A stretch of DNA of 64,000 bases. Origin: Tolypeutes matacus. Lineage: Eukaryota; Chordata; Mammalia; Cingulata; Chlamyphoridae. The first letter of the stretch is position 1; each line of letters opens with the position of its first letter. Under the pieces are notes generated by a model, which made no database searches, was not told the DNA's origin, and worked only from the letters and a program-made list of their open reading frames with translations. The position numbers and the translations under genes were made by a program. Of the stretch, positions 36,301-47,379 are shown piece after piece. The stretch covers positions 1,948,118 to 2,012,117 of the forward strand of contig JAKSZT010005175.1 of NCBI GenBank assembly GCA_026826555.1. Direction: 5' to 3'.

Positions 36301-36464
36301 GAAAATTTCAGTCAAATTTTGCAAACTAAAATTTATAATGTATTTATAGGAATATGAAACTAATATTTAAAATTGCAAGATCGTTCATATAAAGTAAAAA
36401 TCTTTTTGAAGTCATTCATACCAAGTATCATCTTTGATTTATCAACAGTTTTCAAAAGTTTGGC
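33389..36464 (+). other. 5' flank of OR pseudogene B (duplication copy B)
   Basis: Non-coding and homologous in order to 19723-23510, without the SINE and hAT insertions. A splice-acceptor-like pyrimidine stretch ending in ATTTATCAACAG (to 36448) precedes the OR start by about 16 bases, as is normal for OR genes with upstream non-coding exons. An open frame at 35169-35597 lacks an ATG at its start and is not open in copy A. No promoter is identifiable by eye. Confidence 0.65.
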
Positions 36465-37407
36465 ATGATGGGAAGTAGGAATAACACAAATGTGCCTGAT
36501 TTCATCCTTATGGGTTCGACAGACTCTGAAGAGATCCAGCAGGTCCTCTTTATGTTATTTCTCCTGATATACATGATTACTGTGCTGGGGAATGCAGGGA
36601 TGATACTGATAATTCACCTGGATCTGCAGCTTCACACCCCCATGTACTTTTTCATCAGTCACCTGTCATTCCTTGACCTCAATTACTCAACAGTCATCAC
36701 ACCTAAAACCTTAGAGAACTTACTGACTTCTACCAAGTTCATTTCATTCATGGGATGCTTCAACCAGTTGTATTTTTTTGTGTTCTTGGGTGGCACTGAG
36801 TGTTTCCTTCGCTCTTAAATGGCCTATAACTGCTATGTAGCTATCTGCAATCCCCTCCACTACAATGTTGCTATATCAAAGAGACTGTGTCATGCCCTCA
36901 TCACTGGTTCCTACATGATTGGCTTTACTAACTCCTTGGTCAATGTTCTTTGCATGAACAGTTTGCATTTCTGCAAATCCAATGTAATCCATCATTTTTT
37001 TCTGTGACACAACCCCAATTTTAGCCCTATCTTGCACTGACACTAGTGATATTGAAATCATGATATTTACTCTCGCTGGTGCCACTGTAGTGGTGTCTCT
37101 TTTCACAATCTCTGTGTCCTATGTATGTATTCTGTCTACTATCCTGAAAATTAATTCCACTTCAGGAAAGCACAAAGCCTTCTCTACTTGTGCCTCCCAC
37201 CTCATGGGAGTCAGCATCTTTTATGGTACTATAATTTTTACTTATTTAAAACCAAGTAAGTCTTACTTCTTGGGAAAGGATCAAGTGGCCTCTGTCTTTT
37301 ATACTATAGTGATTCCCATGATGAATCCACTTATTTATAGTCTAAGGAACAAAGAAGTGAAAAATGCTCTAATTAGAGTCATGCAGAAAAGAGAGGGCTC
37401 CAGGTAA
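36465..37407 (+). pseudogene. Olfactory receptor pseudogene B (class II, two main lesions)
   Basis: Single-exon OR with two tandem ATGs at 36465 and 36468 and TAA at 37405-37407, about 313 codons, the usual OR size. Motifs in order: N-terminal NNT glycosylation site, TM1 LGNAGMI (36591), LHTPMYFF (36631), AICNPL (36846), [10 protein letters not shown] (37170), [12 protein letters not shown] (37318). There are two disabling changes. TCA became TAA at 36816-36818, just before the MAYDRY motif, and one extra T in the run at 36995-37001 shifts the frame before the second extracellular loop cysteine. In addition the DRY triplet reads NCY (36828-36836), a change that would itself impair G-protein coupling. 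Few lesions suggest late inactivation. The subfamily is probably among the OR5/8/9-like receptors, but I cannot assign it. Confidence 0.93.
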
Positions 37408-37769
37408 TTGAAATGAGAATGATGGTGATCATTCAAAGGCCTCTTTTCTTTCTTTCCTATAGTCTCTCTCTAAAAATAATAGCATCCTTTAATTAATTTG
37501 CATTTTCATTGAACCATCCTCTACTTAATTGCATATTATATGGAAAGTTTCCAAGACTATTCTTTTATAATTCTATAAGGTAATTGGAAGTAATGAAATA
37601 TATGTTATACTTGTGGTCTAAATATAAATGTTCTTAAGGACAAATAATATGAAAAAAAATGTGGCTTCATCTTTCAAACTTTTTCATAGAAATCCCCTTC
37701 TATGTACCAATTTCAGATAATTTTCTTATGGATAGTACTTTCAGAGGTCATTCCAACAATTCTGTAGAG
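37408..37769 (+). other. 3' flank of OR pseudogene B
   Basis: Non-coding. It is homologous to 24474-24829 of copy A, and no polyadenylation site could be singled out. Confidence 0.6.
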
Positions 37770-37995
37770 AAAAAATATGGCACAGTGATAAAACATGTTT
37801 GCTTTGGACTGGATATTACAAGGTTTTGATTCTAGATCCTCCACTCTTTTTACATTCCACTGGTAAATCCCTGAACATTTAAGTCTCTGTTTCTTTAACT
37901 GTACAAGAAAAAACATAATTCCAAGTCCATAGAGTTATTGTAAAGATTAAATCAGATGATGAATGTGAATAATTTAATCCAGTGCTAATATCATG
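37770..37995 (+). repeat. MIR SINE in duplication copy B
   Basis: MIR blocks appear in order: TTTTGATTCTAGATCC (37834), TTTAAGTCTCTGTTTC (37878), ATTGTAAAGATTAAATCAGATGATGAA (about 37937, read in parts) and AATCCAGTGCTAATATCATG (37976). It is orthologous in position to the MIR at 24830-25005 and is the rightmost landmark shared by the two duplication copies. Confidence 0.75.
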
Positions 37996-40065
37996 GCCAT
38001 TATCACCATAATAATTTCAGTCTTTCTAAATTTTGAATATACAATGTCTTTTGTTATTAAAACATTCACTGATATATCATGTCTAATTTTGGTTAATCTT
38101 AATGATAAACAAACAGCTCTAAAATGCAAACAGTGCTTCAAACATTTGGTCCTGGAGCAAAGTAAAATAGAATTCAGTTATAGACAAAATGTATGTAAAC
38201 ATTGAAAAAATTTGGAGATATTTTAAAATATTATAGAAACTAGAAATATCTTAACCATTTTTTATAGTTTTTCATTGTCTTGTAGACTAAAATTTATATA
38301 TGTATATATTTATATTATATATATATACCAAATATTTATTTTTCTATTACTCTATGCCATTTTCATTTTATACTTATCTTTACAATGTTTGGTAATGAAT
38401 TTGTCAGTTAAAGTTGGGAGATTAATATTACTTTGGTACATGGGTGAGATCAAGATTCTCATCTTGCAATGTTTTAATACCTGAACCCTTGTAAATTCAT
38501 CAGCTTATAAATGTGTATGCAGTAATATCTCTTATGGGTCTACCTGTTAGACATTTGAAAGCCCTAACATTCTGTGTTATTTGAACAAGCTTCATCAATT
38601 ATTACATCTTTATTTAAATTCATTATGAACTTTTAAAAAATCATTTATTTTCTCCTGATTTCTACAGGTTTGTTTTGTTATTTACAATATAAATTCTCAA
38701 AAAATTGCCTATTTTATTAAAATTTTAATAGAGCATATAGGTAAAACTAAGAATTCATAATTAATGCTAATTTTGTAACATCTCATAAATCTTCATCAGG
38801 AAACTTGCTAAAATGTCCTTTAGAAATTCCTCCACAAAATCTGTGATTGCAGATTTAATTTTCTCTGCATTTCAAAGTTTATGTAAGAATATATTATTCC
38901 CATTTTCAAGTATTTGATGATAATAAAGTTCAACCTCTGATTTAGGCATGATAATGTTTAACAACTCTTCGTTGGTTCATAACTGTCAATTAATTTATTC
39001 AAATACTTAAAATCTGTGTTATTTTCCTTTCCATTCTTAATTTATGTGAAAATATTAGCTTAGCATATATAATACCATTTTAAGGAATTCATAATGACTG
39101 ATTTTTCATTTGAAATCTATGTTGTCAAGAAACTATATTTTGTCAATTCTCTTTGAAGTGTTTACAATGAGAGATGTCACTGATAAGCATTTATATTTTA
39201 ATAATATATTTTTAACTAATCTCTCATCTTGTACATGCATTCTGTCTATTCTGATATTTTAGGCTCTATATTTTTGGTCTTTTTATTAATTGTGCTAGTC
39301 TTGTTTTCATTTATGTACATTTTTGTGATTTAGAAAATATATCCTGTTGATATCTGTTGGTAAAGATGGTCAATTGATTCTATAATTTTTTAGAAAATAT
39401 TATGTTCAGGAAATGCTTAATTTTTAATTAAATTAAGGATACCCTAACTTCTTATAATATTTTCCTGTGAGCAATTAGATGTTATTAAATATGTGTACTA
39501 TAAATTTTAAGCAATATAAAACACAAGACTTTGAATTTCCAATCTTCCCCCTTTCATATCAATGTATACCTAATTTTATATAAAATGTGATCTGAAGTAT
39601 TTTTTTTTTTGCTGAGAATTCCCCAAAGCTAACATGCTTGCTTATATTATATATATTTATATTTATTTATTCATTTTTATAAGAGAAGTTAAAAGTTTAG
39701 AGAAAAATTATGCATAAAGGGCAGAGTTCCAATAAACTCCCTGTTAATAATGCCTTGCATTAGTGTGGTAATTAGTGTAGGAATATTATTTTAATTGTGC
39801 TATTAAATATAGTCCATTAGGGTTCAGTGTTAGTGTTGAACCTTCCCAATTTTTTAATTCTTATAATATAAATACCACCTAAAATTTCCCCCTTTAACTA
39901 CATTTGAAATATGTTTGTTCATAGTGCTATGTCACAATTCTATTCATGTAAAAGTCCAACTATTTAAATAATGAAGAAGAAAATAAAACTGGAATAGAGT
40001 ATGACAAAGCATGAACAATAATTTTTGTTTAAAAAATGATTGGTTTTATATAATAATAGTAAAAT
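37996..40065. other. AT-rich stretch, little recognisable content
   Basis: Contains a TA-rich low-complexity patch (38285-38330). At 39700-39960 it has a diverged antisense L1M 3'-UTR-like trace (CCTTGCATTAGTGTGG, TCCATTAGGGTTCAGTG, TTTCCCCCTTTAACTACA). No gene, RNA or clear mobile element otherwise. Confidence 0.45.
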
Positions 40066-40069
40066 ATAA

Positions 40070-40175
40070 ATTATATTTACTGATCACCTATTTAGTATCA
40101 GACAATATTCAAAGGATTTAAGATCTATTATTAACCTGGTTTATCATCACAAGATAACTCTTATATAGGTAATTG
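40070..40175 (-). repeat. MIR fragment, antisense
   Basis: TATTTACTGATCACCTATTTAG, in shorter blocks, then ATCACAAGATAACTCTTATATAGGTA, follows the antisense MIR theme (TTGAGC-CCTACTATG then CTCACAACAACCCTATGAGGTA). Diverged. Confidence 0.55.
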
Positions 40176-40179
40176 CAAT

Positions 40180-41190
40180 ATCTAAAATTTAGTCTCCAAA
40201 CAATGAATGCCATTCTCCTACTTGTCAAAGACTTAGGAATCATACTGGAATTTTCTCAATGTTACATTCCTCACATCCAGTCCATCAGCATCTCATATTG
40301 ATTCAATCTACAAAATATATTAGGAGTTTGGCTATTTCTCAATACCTCCTCTATCACCATCCTGGCCATCACCATATTAGTCTATAAATGATTGACAATT
40401 GTTGTTAGATTTGTTCTCTGTTTTCTGCTTTATTCCTCTTTTTTTTTTTTTTTTATTATGGGTAAAAATCAAAATTCTCACAATACATACAAACATTTGC
40501 AAAATGATATATAAATATATATGCATATATGTGTATTTGCTTAAAAAATGTTATTTATATATATATACATTCCTCTTGAACTTAATCTTAATGGACAAAC
40601 CATCAATACCAGAGTGATATTAATAATAAAAAAAGAAGTCAGTTGAATCATGCCACTTTGCTTCAGAAAACCTTCAAGATTTCCCAAAACACTACAAGTA
40701 AAATTCAGATTTTTTACAAGAGCCTCCATTTCCATAATGATCTTTCCCCTCCTCTTTACTCCAATCAAGTCATCCTTTATCACTGGTTCTTTCAGCTCAC
40801 TTTGGAGAGGCCATCCTGGCCTCCTCACACTTCCCTATACCCATTATTCCTGATACTACCTGAACTTTATTCATTTTTTTCTTTCTCCAGAAATCCCCTA
40901 AACCATTAACTGCACGTATCTTTTCTCATTATCTTTCTGAAAAGATCATGCCTTACAACCCTATTTAAATTTCACCTGCCACCATCCTTCTTCCTTGCTG
41001 CATTTGTTTTCCATTGTAATTACCTCATCTAACTTTCTAAATACTTTGCTTATGCCTTTTCTTTCTTCTAGATTTTCCTCCACAATAAAAGCTCTATGAG
41101 CACAGGTTTTTTACCTATTTTGTTCAATGCTACATCACCAGGACTAGGAAAAGTGTCTCATGAATATATTGAAAAGGATGAATTTTATGG
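40180..41190 (+). repeat. LINE-2 3' region, interrupted
   Basis: The first part (40180-40430) carries CACATCCAGTCCATCAGCA (40265) and the CTACAAAATATATTA block. The second part (40600-41190) carries ACCAGAGTGATA (40607), AATCATGCCACTTTGCTTCAG (about 40645), AAATTCAGATTTTTTACAAG, TTGGAGAGGCCATCCTGG, AATAAAAGCTCTATGAGCACAGG (in parts) and AGTGTCTCATGAATATATTGAA. This is the well-known mammalian L2 succession, including its short ORF2 C-terminal tail region. The element is split by a T-headed insertion at 40438-40565. Confidence 0.78.
40438..40565 (-). mobile_element. Short retroposed 3' end inserted in L2 (copy 1)
   Basis: On the minus strand it ends GATTTTTACCCATAATAAA followed by an A-run of about 16, so it looks like the polyadenylated 3' end of some transcript. 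The same sequence occurs at 41842-41945 in the same orientation: CTCACAATACATACAAACAT, TTTGCAAAATGATATAT and GCATATATGTGTATTTGCTT are shared. The family is not recognised. Confidence 0.6.
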
Positions 41191-41330
41191 ATGATAAGGC
41201 TGGGTCACAGAAAGACTACAGAACTTGTTTATGGTCAGTCAATGACTTCAAGAACAAGCTCTCACTTTATCCCAGACATTCTGAAATTAGAGCTCACAAT
41301 CTTAATCACAACTCTATGATATGACTGTTT
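41191..41330 (-). repeat. MIR fragment, antisense
   Basis: GATGATAAGGCTGGGTCACAG, AGAACTTGTTTATGGTCAG and AGCTCTCACTTTATCCCAGA follow the antisense MIR core (GATGAGGAAACTGAGG, AACTTGCCCAAGGTCA). Diverged. Confidence 0.55.
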
Positions 41331-41609
41331 TTCTACAAAATTATACTATCCTTATTAGAGAAAAAATATAACAATTGCTTTATTATATTTTTAAAAAATA
41401 AAGAAAACAACAGGGGTTATGGAGAGGGATTTATTGCTAGCATGCATTTTCTGAAGCTGCAGAAGAAGACTGTGACTTTGGCAATACTAGCTAGATTTTG
41501 TCAAACATAAATGTATAATCCTTTTTAAAGAAAGAAAAAACTCTACAAAAGAAGGAAATTTTTTTTTCATTTTTAAGTCTGTATATTTTATTTTCAGCAT
41601 AGTAGTACT

Positions 41610-41840
41610 TGGTGTCAGAAATGGGATCTGAAGGTGGACACCAGCTGATTCCTCTGATGGCCTGGAGATAAGTACTGTACCTGCAGGGATCCCTTCCATC
41701 CTATCTTCTTTGGGGTCCTCACCTGGTTCACTCAGTTACCTCCTCTCAGATCTTTGAACTCCTGTTGAGGTCAAAATCTGTTTATTGAGCTAAAGTTTGG
41801 TTGGGGTCCCTGCCATGGCCTCTGTTTTTGTTGTTTTGTT
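41610..41840 (+). mobile_element. ERV-L/MaLR internal start with tRNA-Leu-type primer binding site
   Basis: TGGTGTCAGAAATGGGAT at 41610-41627 matches the complement of the 3' end of leucine tRNA (CAG anticodon) at 16 of 18 positions as I recall that tRNA. It is followed by GATCTGAAGGTGG. Leucine priming is the hallmark of the ERV-L group. The preceding 250 bases would then be the end of the 5' LTR (a CA dinucleotide lies at 41598-41599), but I cannot place its start. No gag frame is recognisable in the short internal region. Confidence 0.5.
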
Positions 41841-41841
41841 T

Positions 41842-41945
41842 TTTTTTAATTTATTTTTATTGTGGGTAAAAATCAAACTTCTCACAATACATACAAACAT
41901 TTGCAAAATGATATATATGCATATATGTGTATTTGCTTACAAAAA
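41842..41945 (-). mobile_element. Short retroposed 3' end (copy 2)
   Basis: Same sequence and orientation as 40438-40565, again with an AATAAA-type signal next to a T-run on the plus strand (41842-41850). It is followed directly by L1-like 3' sequence. Confidence 0.55.
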
Positions 41946-42085
41946 TGATGAATCTTGAAGACCTTATATTGAGTGAAGCAAGCCAGGCACTGAAGGATGA
42001 ACAGTATATGACCTCACTGATCTGAACTGAGGAAAGTGAGCAGTCTCTGAGAACCATTGTCTGAAAGATAGGTTAACAAAGAAGG
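41946..42085 (+). repeat. L1 ORF2 3'-end fragment
   Basis: GATGAATCTTGAAGACC, TTGAGTGAAGCAAGCCAGG and ATGACCTCACTGATCTGAA are the conserved end of L1 ORF2 and the start of the 3'-UTR; the same words occur at 10165-10230 and 48330-48410. The end downstream is not clear. Confidence 0.6.
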
Positions 42086-42589
42086 AAATATTTTAAAGGT
42101 GATGTATTGGGATGTGGAGAGAACCTTATGAGTCAGGTCCAGTCTGTCCTTGTGTAAGAAAGTGATTCAGAAAGAGTGAGACTCAACAAAGGAGAAAGTA
42201 TCATCCTTAGAAGTAACAGTGCAAGCTTCACTAGGATTTGTGGGTGACTCTTTTCCATGAGTTAACCTTGGGACCCAGGTTTCTTCTATTTTGTTGCTCA
42301 ACTATCTCCCAAGAGGTTGTCCTTCTCTGCATGGTTGAAGAAATTTCACATAAGACTCTGTCCACATTTCATATGAGGGAAAAGTAACATTCATATTGTG
42401 AAATAATTCCCACACTTTTGTCATGTGAAAGGTTTTTAAGGAAAAAAACATTTTCATGGATTGATATAGAGTTGCTCAGGTTATTAATATTTCTGGTGTG
42501 AAATATTTAAGGACTAGTACATGTAATTTAAATTATGAAAGCTAACAGCAAAAATATTCATAATATTTAATTATGATCTTTTTAATGTC

Positions 42590-43725
42590 TATGGGTGGTT
42601 TTAGTGTCAAACTTTCTTTTTTTCTTATTTGGAAATTTTGGCTTTTGGTTTTCAGAATCATGCTCTGGGGATTATTTGCCTTTGAGTAATGTAAATCCAA
42701 TTTATCTTTCCCAATGTTTGTGTTATTTTTGTCTTAAATGTATTTTTATATGCAACTCAAGCCCTGAAATGCATCAACATAGATTTCCTTTAGGCAATTA
42801 TTTTAAAGCATTTGGATAAAAAAACTGCTATTTTTATTATATTTACATTCAGTTCTATATTTTTGCTATTATTTCTTTGAGTAGACCCAAGTTTCCTATG
42901 TTATCCTACTCCTTCTGCCAAGAAAAATTTTGAAGCATAATTCTGCTTGCTATAAATCATTTCTATATGTGTCTCTGTGTTAATTTTCCTGGCAGAGTCC
43001 TTATTTAGTTTTTATACTTTAAAACTATTTCAATGAGTTATGAACATGCAAAGGCCATTATTATCTTTCAGTATTTTAACATGTATCAATATTTTTTCAG
43101 CTTGGGATCATTTTTTTATACTGTCTGGTGGAATTCTCATGACTTTTCTTCCATATGTTATATGTATTATCCTCTGATTGCTTTCATAATTTTCTACTTG
43201 TCTTTGTGTTCAGCTGTGAGACCAAAGAGCATGGATGTGTTTTATTTGTTAAGTTTATTTTCTGTTTGCAATTAAGATTACTGGGGTCCTTTAATGTTCA
43301 TTGACATTAGGTTGATGTCTTTCCTTATTTTCAGAAAAGTTTTGGTCATTATCACCTTAAATATTTCTTTTTATTGAATCCTTTTAAATTCTTGTTGTAA
43401 TACTTTAGTTATATTTATAATATGCTGTTTGATATTGTACCACAGCTCCTGGATACTTTTTCTCAGGGGTTTATTTTCTCTAACTTTTTTCTCTTTGGCT
43501 AATTCCTATTGGCTTATCATCAAGTTCATTCATTTTTCTTATCTGCAATGACACTGCCAATGATACTGTTGATGGAAGTTTTTTGTGTCTTGTATTATGT
43601 CTTGTATGTGTGCTTTGTATCCATTCTATTCCTTGCATTTCATTGGACACTACTTGATATATTCTATCCTTGTGATATAATTCTTCATTTATCCATGAAT
43701 GTTGTTTATTCTCCCCATTAGATAG
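42590..43725 (-). repeat. Antisense L1 ORF1/5' region remnant (L1M or HAL1-like)
   Basis: The right part (43300-43725) has the antisense ORF1 words seen in other L1s: AGGTTGATGTCTTTCC, TTATCACCTTAAATATTTCT and CTTATCATCAAGTTCATTCA. The left part (42590-43200) is more diverged and is assigned by continuity. Open frames here are antisense shadows. Confidence 0.5.
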
Positions 43726-43729
43726 TTTT

Positions 43730-45015
43730 TAACCTAGTAATTATTAATGCTCATTAGTCATATGCCAACGGGTAACATATATGGTTTAATGTTATGTTTT
43801 ACTCAATGCAGTAAGGAAAAACATATGCCATGGGGAAAAGGGCAGTTCCTAAGTAAGATGTTTTAAGAAAGAGCCAATTACAGGATATAAACTCTGGTTG
43901 AGTAATTAGGGAAAGAGTATAAAGAAGCCAAGGTTTGCTATTCAACTAAATCTTGTCAGAAAATACATGCAATCCCATGAATGGATATCTCAATAAATGT
44001 TATCTATAGTTAGGCAGACTAAAGTAAGAAGAAAGCTCTAATTGATAAAGTAATAGAAGTTCATCGTTAAGAAAGGAGGAGGAGGATATTTGGCATTTTG
44101 TGCATTGCAAAGTAACCTTGTCTGAAGTTCTCCCAGCCTGCCTTAGTCTTCCTCATAAGCACTTGGTAGAGACCTGCAGAGAGGTAATGAGAGTGAACAC
44201 AAACTTCTTGATTCTAGAGCTCACTGCTTTTCCCAGTTGGTACTGTAACACAAACTTGGCTTTAACAATTCCGTAACATTTTCTGTATTCTTCCCATCTG
44301 CTTCTTTCTCCCACCATCTATCAAAAGTAAAACAGTTCATTTTTCCCATCTCTGCTTTAAAGGACTTGTCTCTCCTTAATATTCATAATCTTAGGTGTTT
44401 CCAATATCATCTCGGTGGGCTCATGAAAAGTTAAGGTTTTAAGATTATTAACTTTTTAAAATGGTCAGGTTTGATGAAATATTCTTTGCAAATTTTTATG
44501 CCTTTGGTAGTATTTTGAGTTCCATATTTCTTTTTAAATCTTACTCACTGTTATGGCTTCAAATATCTCCCTTCTTGTTAACTCTATACTTGCCAGGAAA
44601 ATAGCTATTCTAAATTTTAATATTGTACTTTGAAATGTAATGCAACTCAGAATCATTGTAGAATCATACCAACCATTTACAATCCTCTTTCTTCTCCTTC
44701 ATCCTCTATCTTCTTCTAATAATAACTATAATTATTTTAATTATTCTTATTATAATTATTATTCTACTTCTTCTTTTGATGTCTTCAAAATTGATCAATC
44801 AGGGTCAAAAACTGCAAATTCCACATGTATCAACATTTGAATGGTTTTTGATAAGCAGTGGAAACTAATTTTCTAAACAATGTATTTCTTACATAGATTC
44901 CTTTTCTTCACTTCTTTCCACAATAGACAATATAATGTCCTTTACTACTTCATGTGACATTATGTGGAGTCTGATAATGTGATTAGCAAAGCTTTTTCAA
45001 AACAAGGACACTATA
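43730..45015. other. No recognisable feature
   Basis: Apparently unique sequence. An AT-rich simple patch of ATT and CTT units lies at 44715-44775. No gene structure seen. Confidence 0.5.
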
Positions 45016-45215
45016 GCCAGAAAGTTTAGGTTTGAATCCTGGTATCACTATTAAGAGCTATGTGGACTTGAGCAAAGTCTTCAGAACTGATGTGCCTTTT
45101 TTCAATCAACAATAATTATAGGTGATAATGGAACAACCTCTTAAAGTAGCTATGAGGATAAACGTCATAGTATATGTAATGCATTTATATAATGTCTAGT
45201 AAAAACAAAGCTGCA
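45016..45215 (+). repeat. MIR SINE
   Basis: The canonical order is readable: TTAGGTTTGAATCCTGGTAT (45027), GAGCTATGTGGACTTGAGCA (45054), AGCTATGAGGATAAACG (45148) and ATGCATTTATATAATGTCTAG (in parts). The tRNA-derived B-box relic lies in the first block. Confidence 0.75.
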
Positions 45216-47187
45216 TAGAAATAATAACAATTGCTACTAAACACTACTCATCATTCATTCATAAAATATTTTGAGAATAAATTATGTTCCAGGTGTGACA
45301 TTATGGCCTGAGGATCCACTTATGTGTACATATATGACAATTCTTTTCTTTATGCAAACAACAGGGTCAGTGCAGGGGTAGAACTAAATATTAGTCAAAT
45401 ATTCACAACAAACCATATTAAATGATGACTTTGCCAAATGATACAACAGTTATCTTCCATGGAGGCAGGGAATTCAATGAATTCATGGTGGAGGGAAAGA
45501 AAATTGAGTTGAAATATGAACAGTGAAAAGTCTTTAACTTCAGAGTTAACTAAGCAACTATACCATATTGATTTCTAATAGAGAAAATCATGAGACTGCT
45601 GGCCTTACCATGTACGTTAATACGTTTAAGAAAAATAAGAAAAAGAGAGATTAACTTGATATCTTTTCGTATTATATATTGAATGAATAATTAGCCATAT
45701 TTTTTGGCATAATTGAGTGCATCCTTGTTCTTACTTCTCACAGAAATATTCACAGAAATTTTTTTTGTTAATTTGAATGAAAAATTATCATGAGGAACCA
45801 GGGTACCAACTTGATTGCAATTTTACCTAACAATTTGAAATACATATTCTAGTGGTAGAAGCCTTAAAAATGATCCTGGAATGCTGCAAATCTGTTAGAT
45901 ATTATAAGATGTATATATAGAAATACTTTTGAAATAGTATTTTTTCCTTTATTCCAGAAAATATATCTAGAAAGCTCAAAATCAGGACAGTAATTTTAAA
46001 ATGCTATGGATACAAGTAGCTTGCTTTTTTTGAGATAAGATTGCCCACATTATCAGTAGCACTGTGTCTCTGAAAATTTGTTTGTTTGTTGCTGCTGTTA
46101 GAGAACATTTGAGTATTTATTTAAACAACACTCTGTTATCAATTATGTGTTTGTTCCAATAGAGCTGTGTTAGATTTCTTTGCATAATTTATTAGAAAAT
46201 GAGATCCCCAAGTTATTGGACTGTTTCACAAACTCACATTTAATAATTAACAATTTGAATACTTTGTTCTGATGCGAATGATCTGGTGAAGTCATAGGAC
46301 AAATATCCTTCTAGGAAAAAGTGGATTTCATTGAGAGAAGAGTAAACTTCTACTCCACTCATAATGTCTATTCAAATACACAAATTTTCAAATAAAAATA
46401 AGCAAAGCAATATGCAGATCTGATCTGAGGTGATGTAGAATAATTTCTCTGGTATTTTTTCACTTACGGTAAATTTAGAATGATAATAGAAGGTCATTTC
46501 ACATAGAGGATCTAGTCAGCAATAGGAAATGAAAATTGATCTAACATCATAGGAACCCATATTAGGCTAGCACACCATTTTAAGTATTATTTAGGCTATA
46601 CTTTTGTGGATTTTTTCCACAGCCTTAGTTATATATTCAATAAATATTACCATATCATCACAATGATACATTTGGGAGTTTCAGAATGGATCAAATCCAT
46701 TCCTGTGATTGGACAGTAAGAAGGTAATAAAGGAATAAAAATTTATGTTGTTGGTACAGACTTTGCAAATGCATCTCCAGAGGATAGATCAGAGTGTGTG
46801 AGTGCACAGGGAGCAAGCAAATAGCTTTCTCAAGTTACTTCAATGGGATCCCAGAAGAAGATATAACATCATAATGAAAGCTGACCTCATGGGAAATTAT
46901 TTATAGCCATGGAATCCTGGTGACATGACCTATAATTATAGTTAGTGAAAATCAAATTACACAAAGAATAACAATATTAATATTTATTTATAATATTTCA
47001 TATGGATCAGTTTGAACATAGTCATAGGCATAGAATTGACACAATTTATCTACATTTGTAATATACTACATTGGAGTGCTGATTCTTTTCTTTGGAAATA
47101 TTTTAGTAAACCTTATTAACTAAGAACAAAACATATTCTTCCTTAATTTCTGAATATAGTGATATGGACTGGCATCCAACATGCTTT
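45216..47187. other. No recognisable feature
   Basis: Two kilobases of AT-rich sequence without a convincing repeat, gene or RNA. A short ATTCATTCATAAAATATTTTGAG (45255) could be an ancient repeat tail. Confidence 0.45.
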
Positions 47188-47373
47188 TCAATGTATATAT
47201 GTTTTCTGTTTATGACCAATTTCTCTCAGAAATAATTTTTCATTGTCCTTTAAACTGTAGATGATGAGATTCAGCATGGGAATCACTATAATATAAATTA
47301 TAAACACTATCATTTCATGATCCAAAGAGTATTTGTAACTTGGCCTCACATACATGAAGAGGATTGTCCCATG
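47188..47373 (-). pseudogene. Olfactory receptor fragment C (TM6/TM7 to C terminus)
   Basis: On the minus strand one open frame reads GTILFMY, then RPSYKYSLD, then [15 protein letters not shown]. These are the OR extracellular loop 3 and the TM7 signature PMLNP-IYSLRN, followed by a 17-residue tail and TGA at 47190-47188. The TM7 proline after the asparagine is replaced by leucine, and R-N by K-D. The frame is cut at about 47374, where a 5'-inverted L1 begins, and the missing N-terminal three quarters were not found on the far side of that L1. It runs opposite to OR pseudogenes A and B and is a different, more diverged receptor lineage. Confidence 0.82.
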
Positions 47374-47379
47374 AATTTA

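Noticed and set aside
36465..37407. Functional OR gene with sequencing error
   Set aside because: The T7 frameshift could be an error, but the TAA nonsense codon and the NCY in place of DRY are substitutions that make intact function unlikely.
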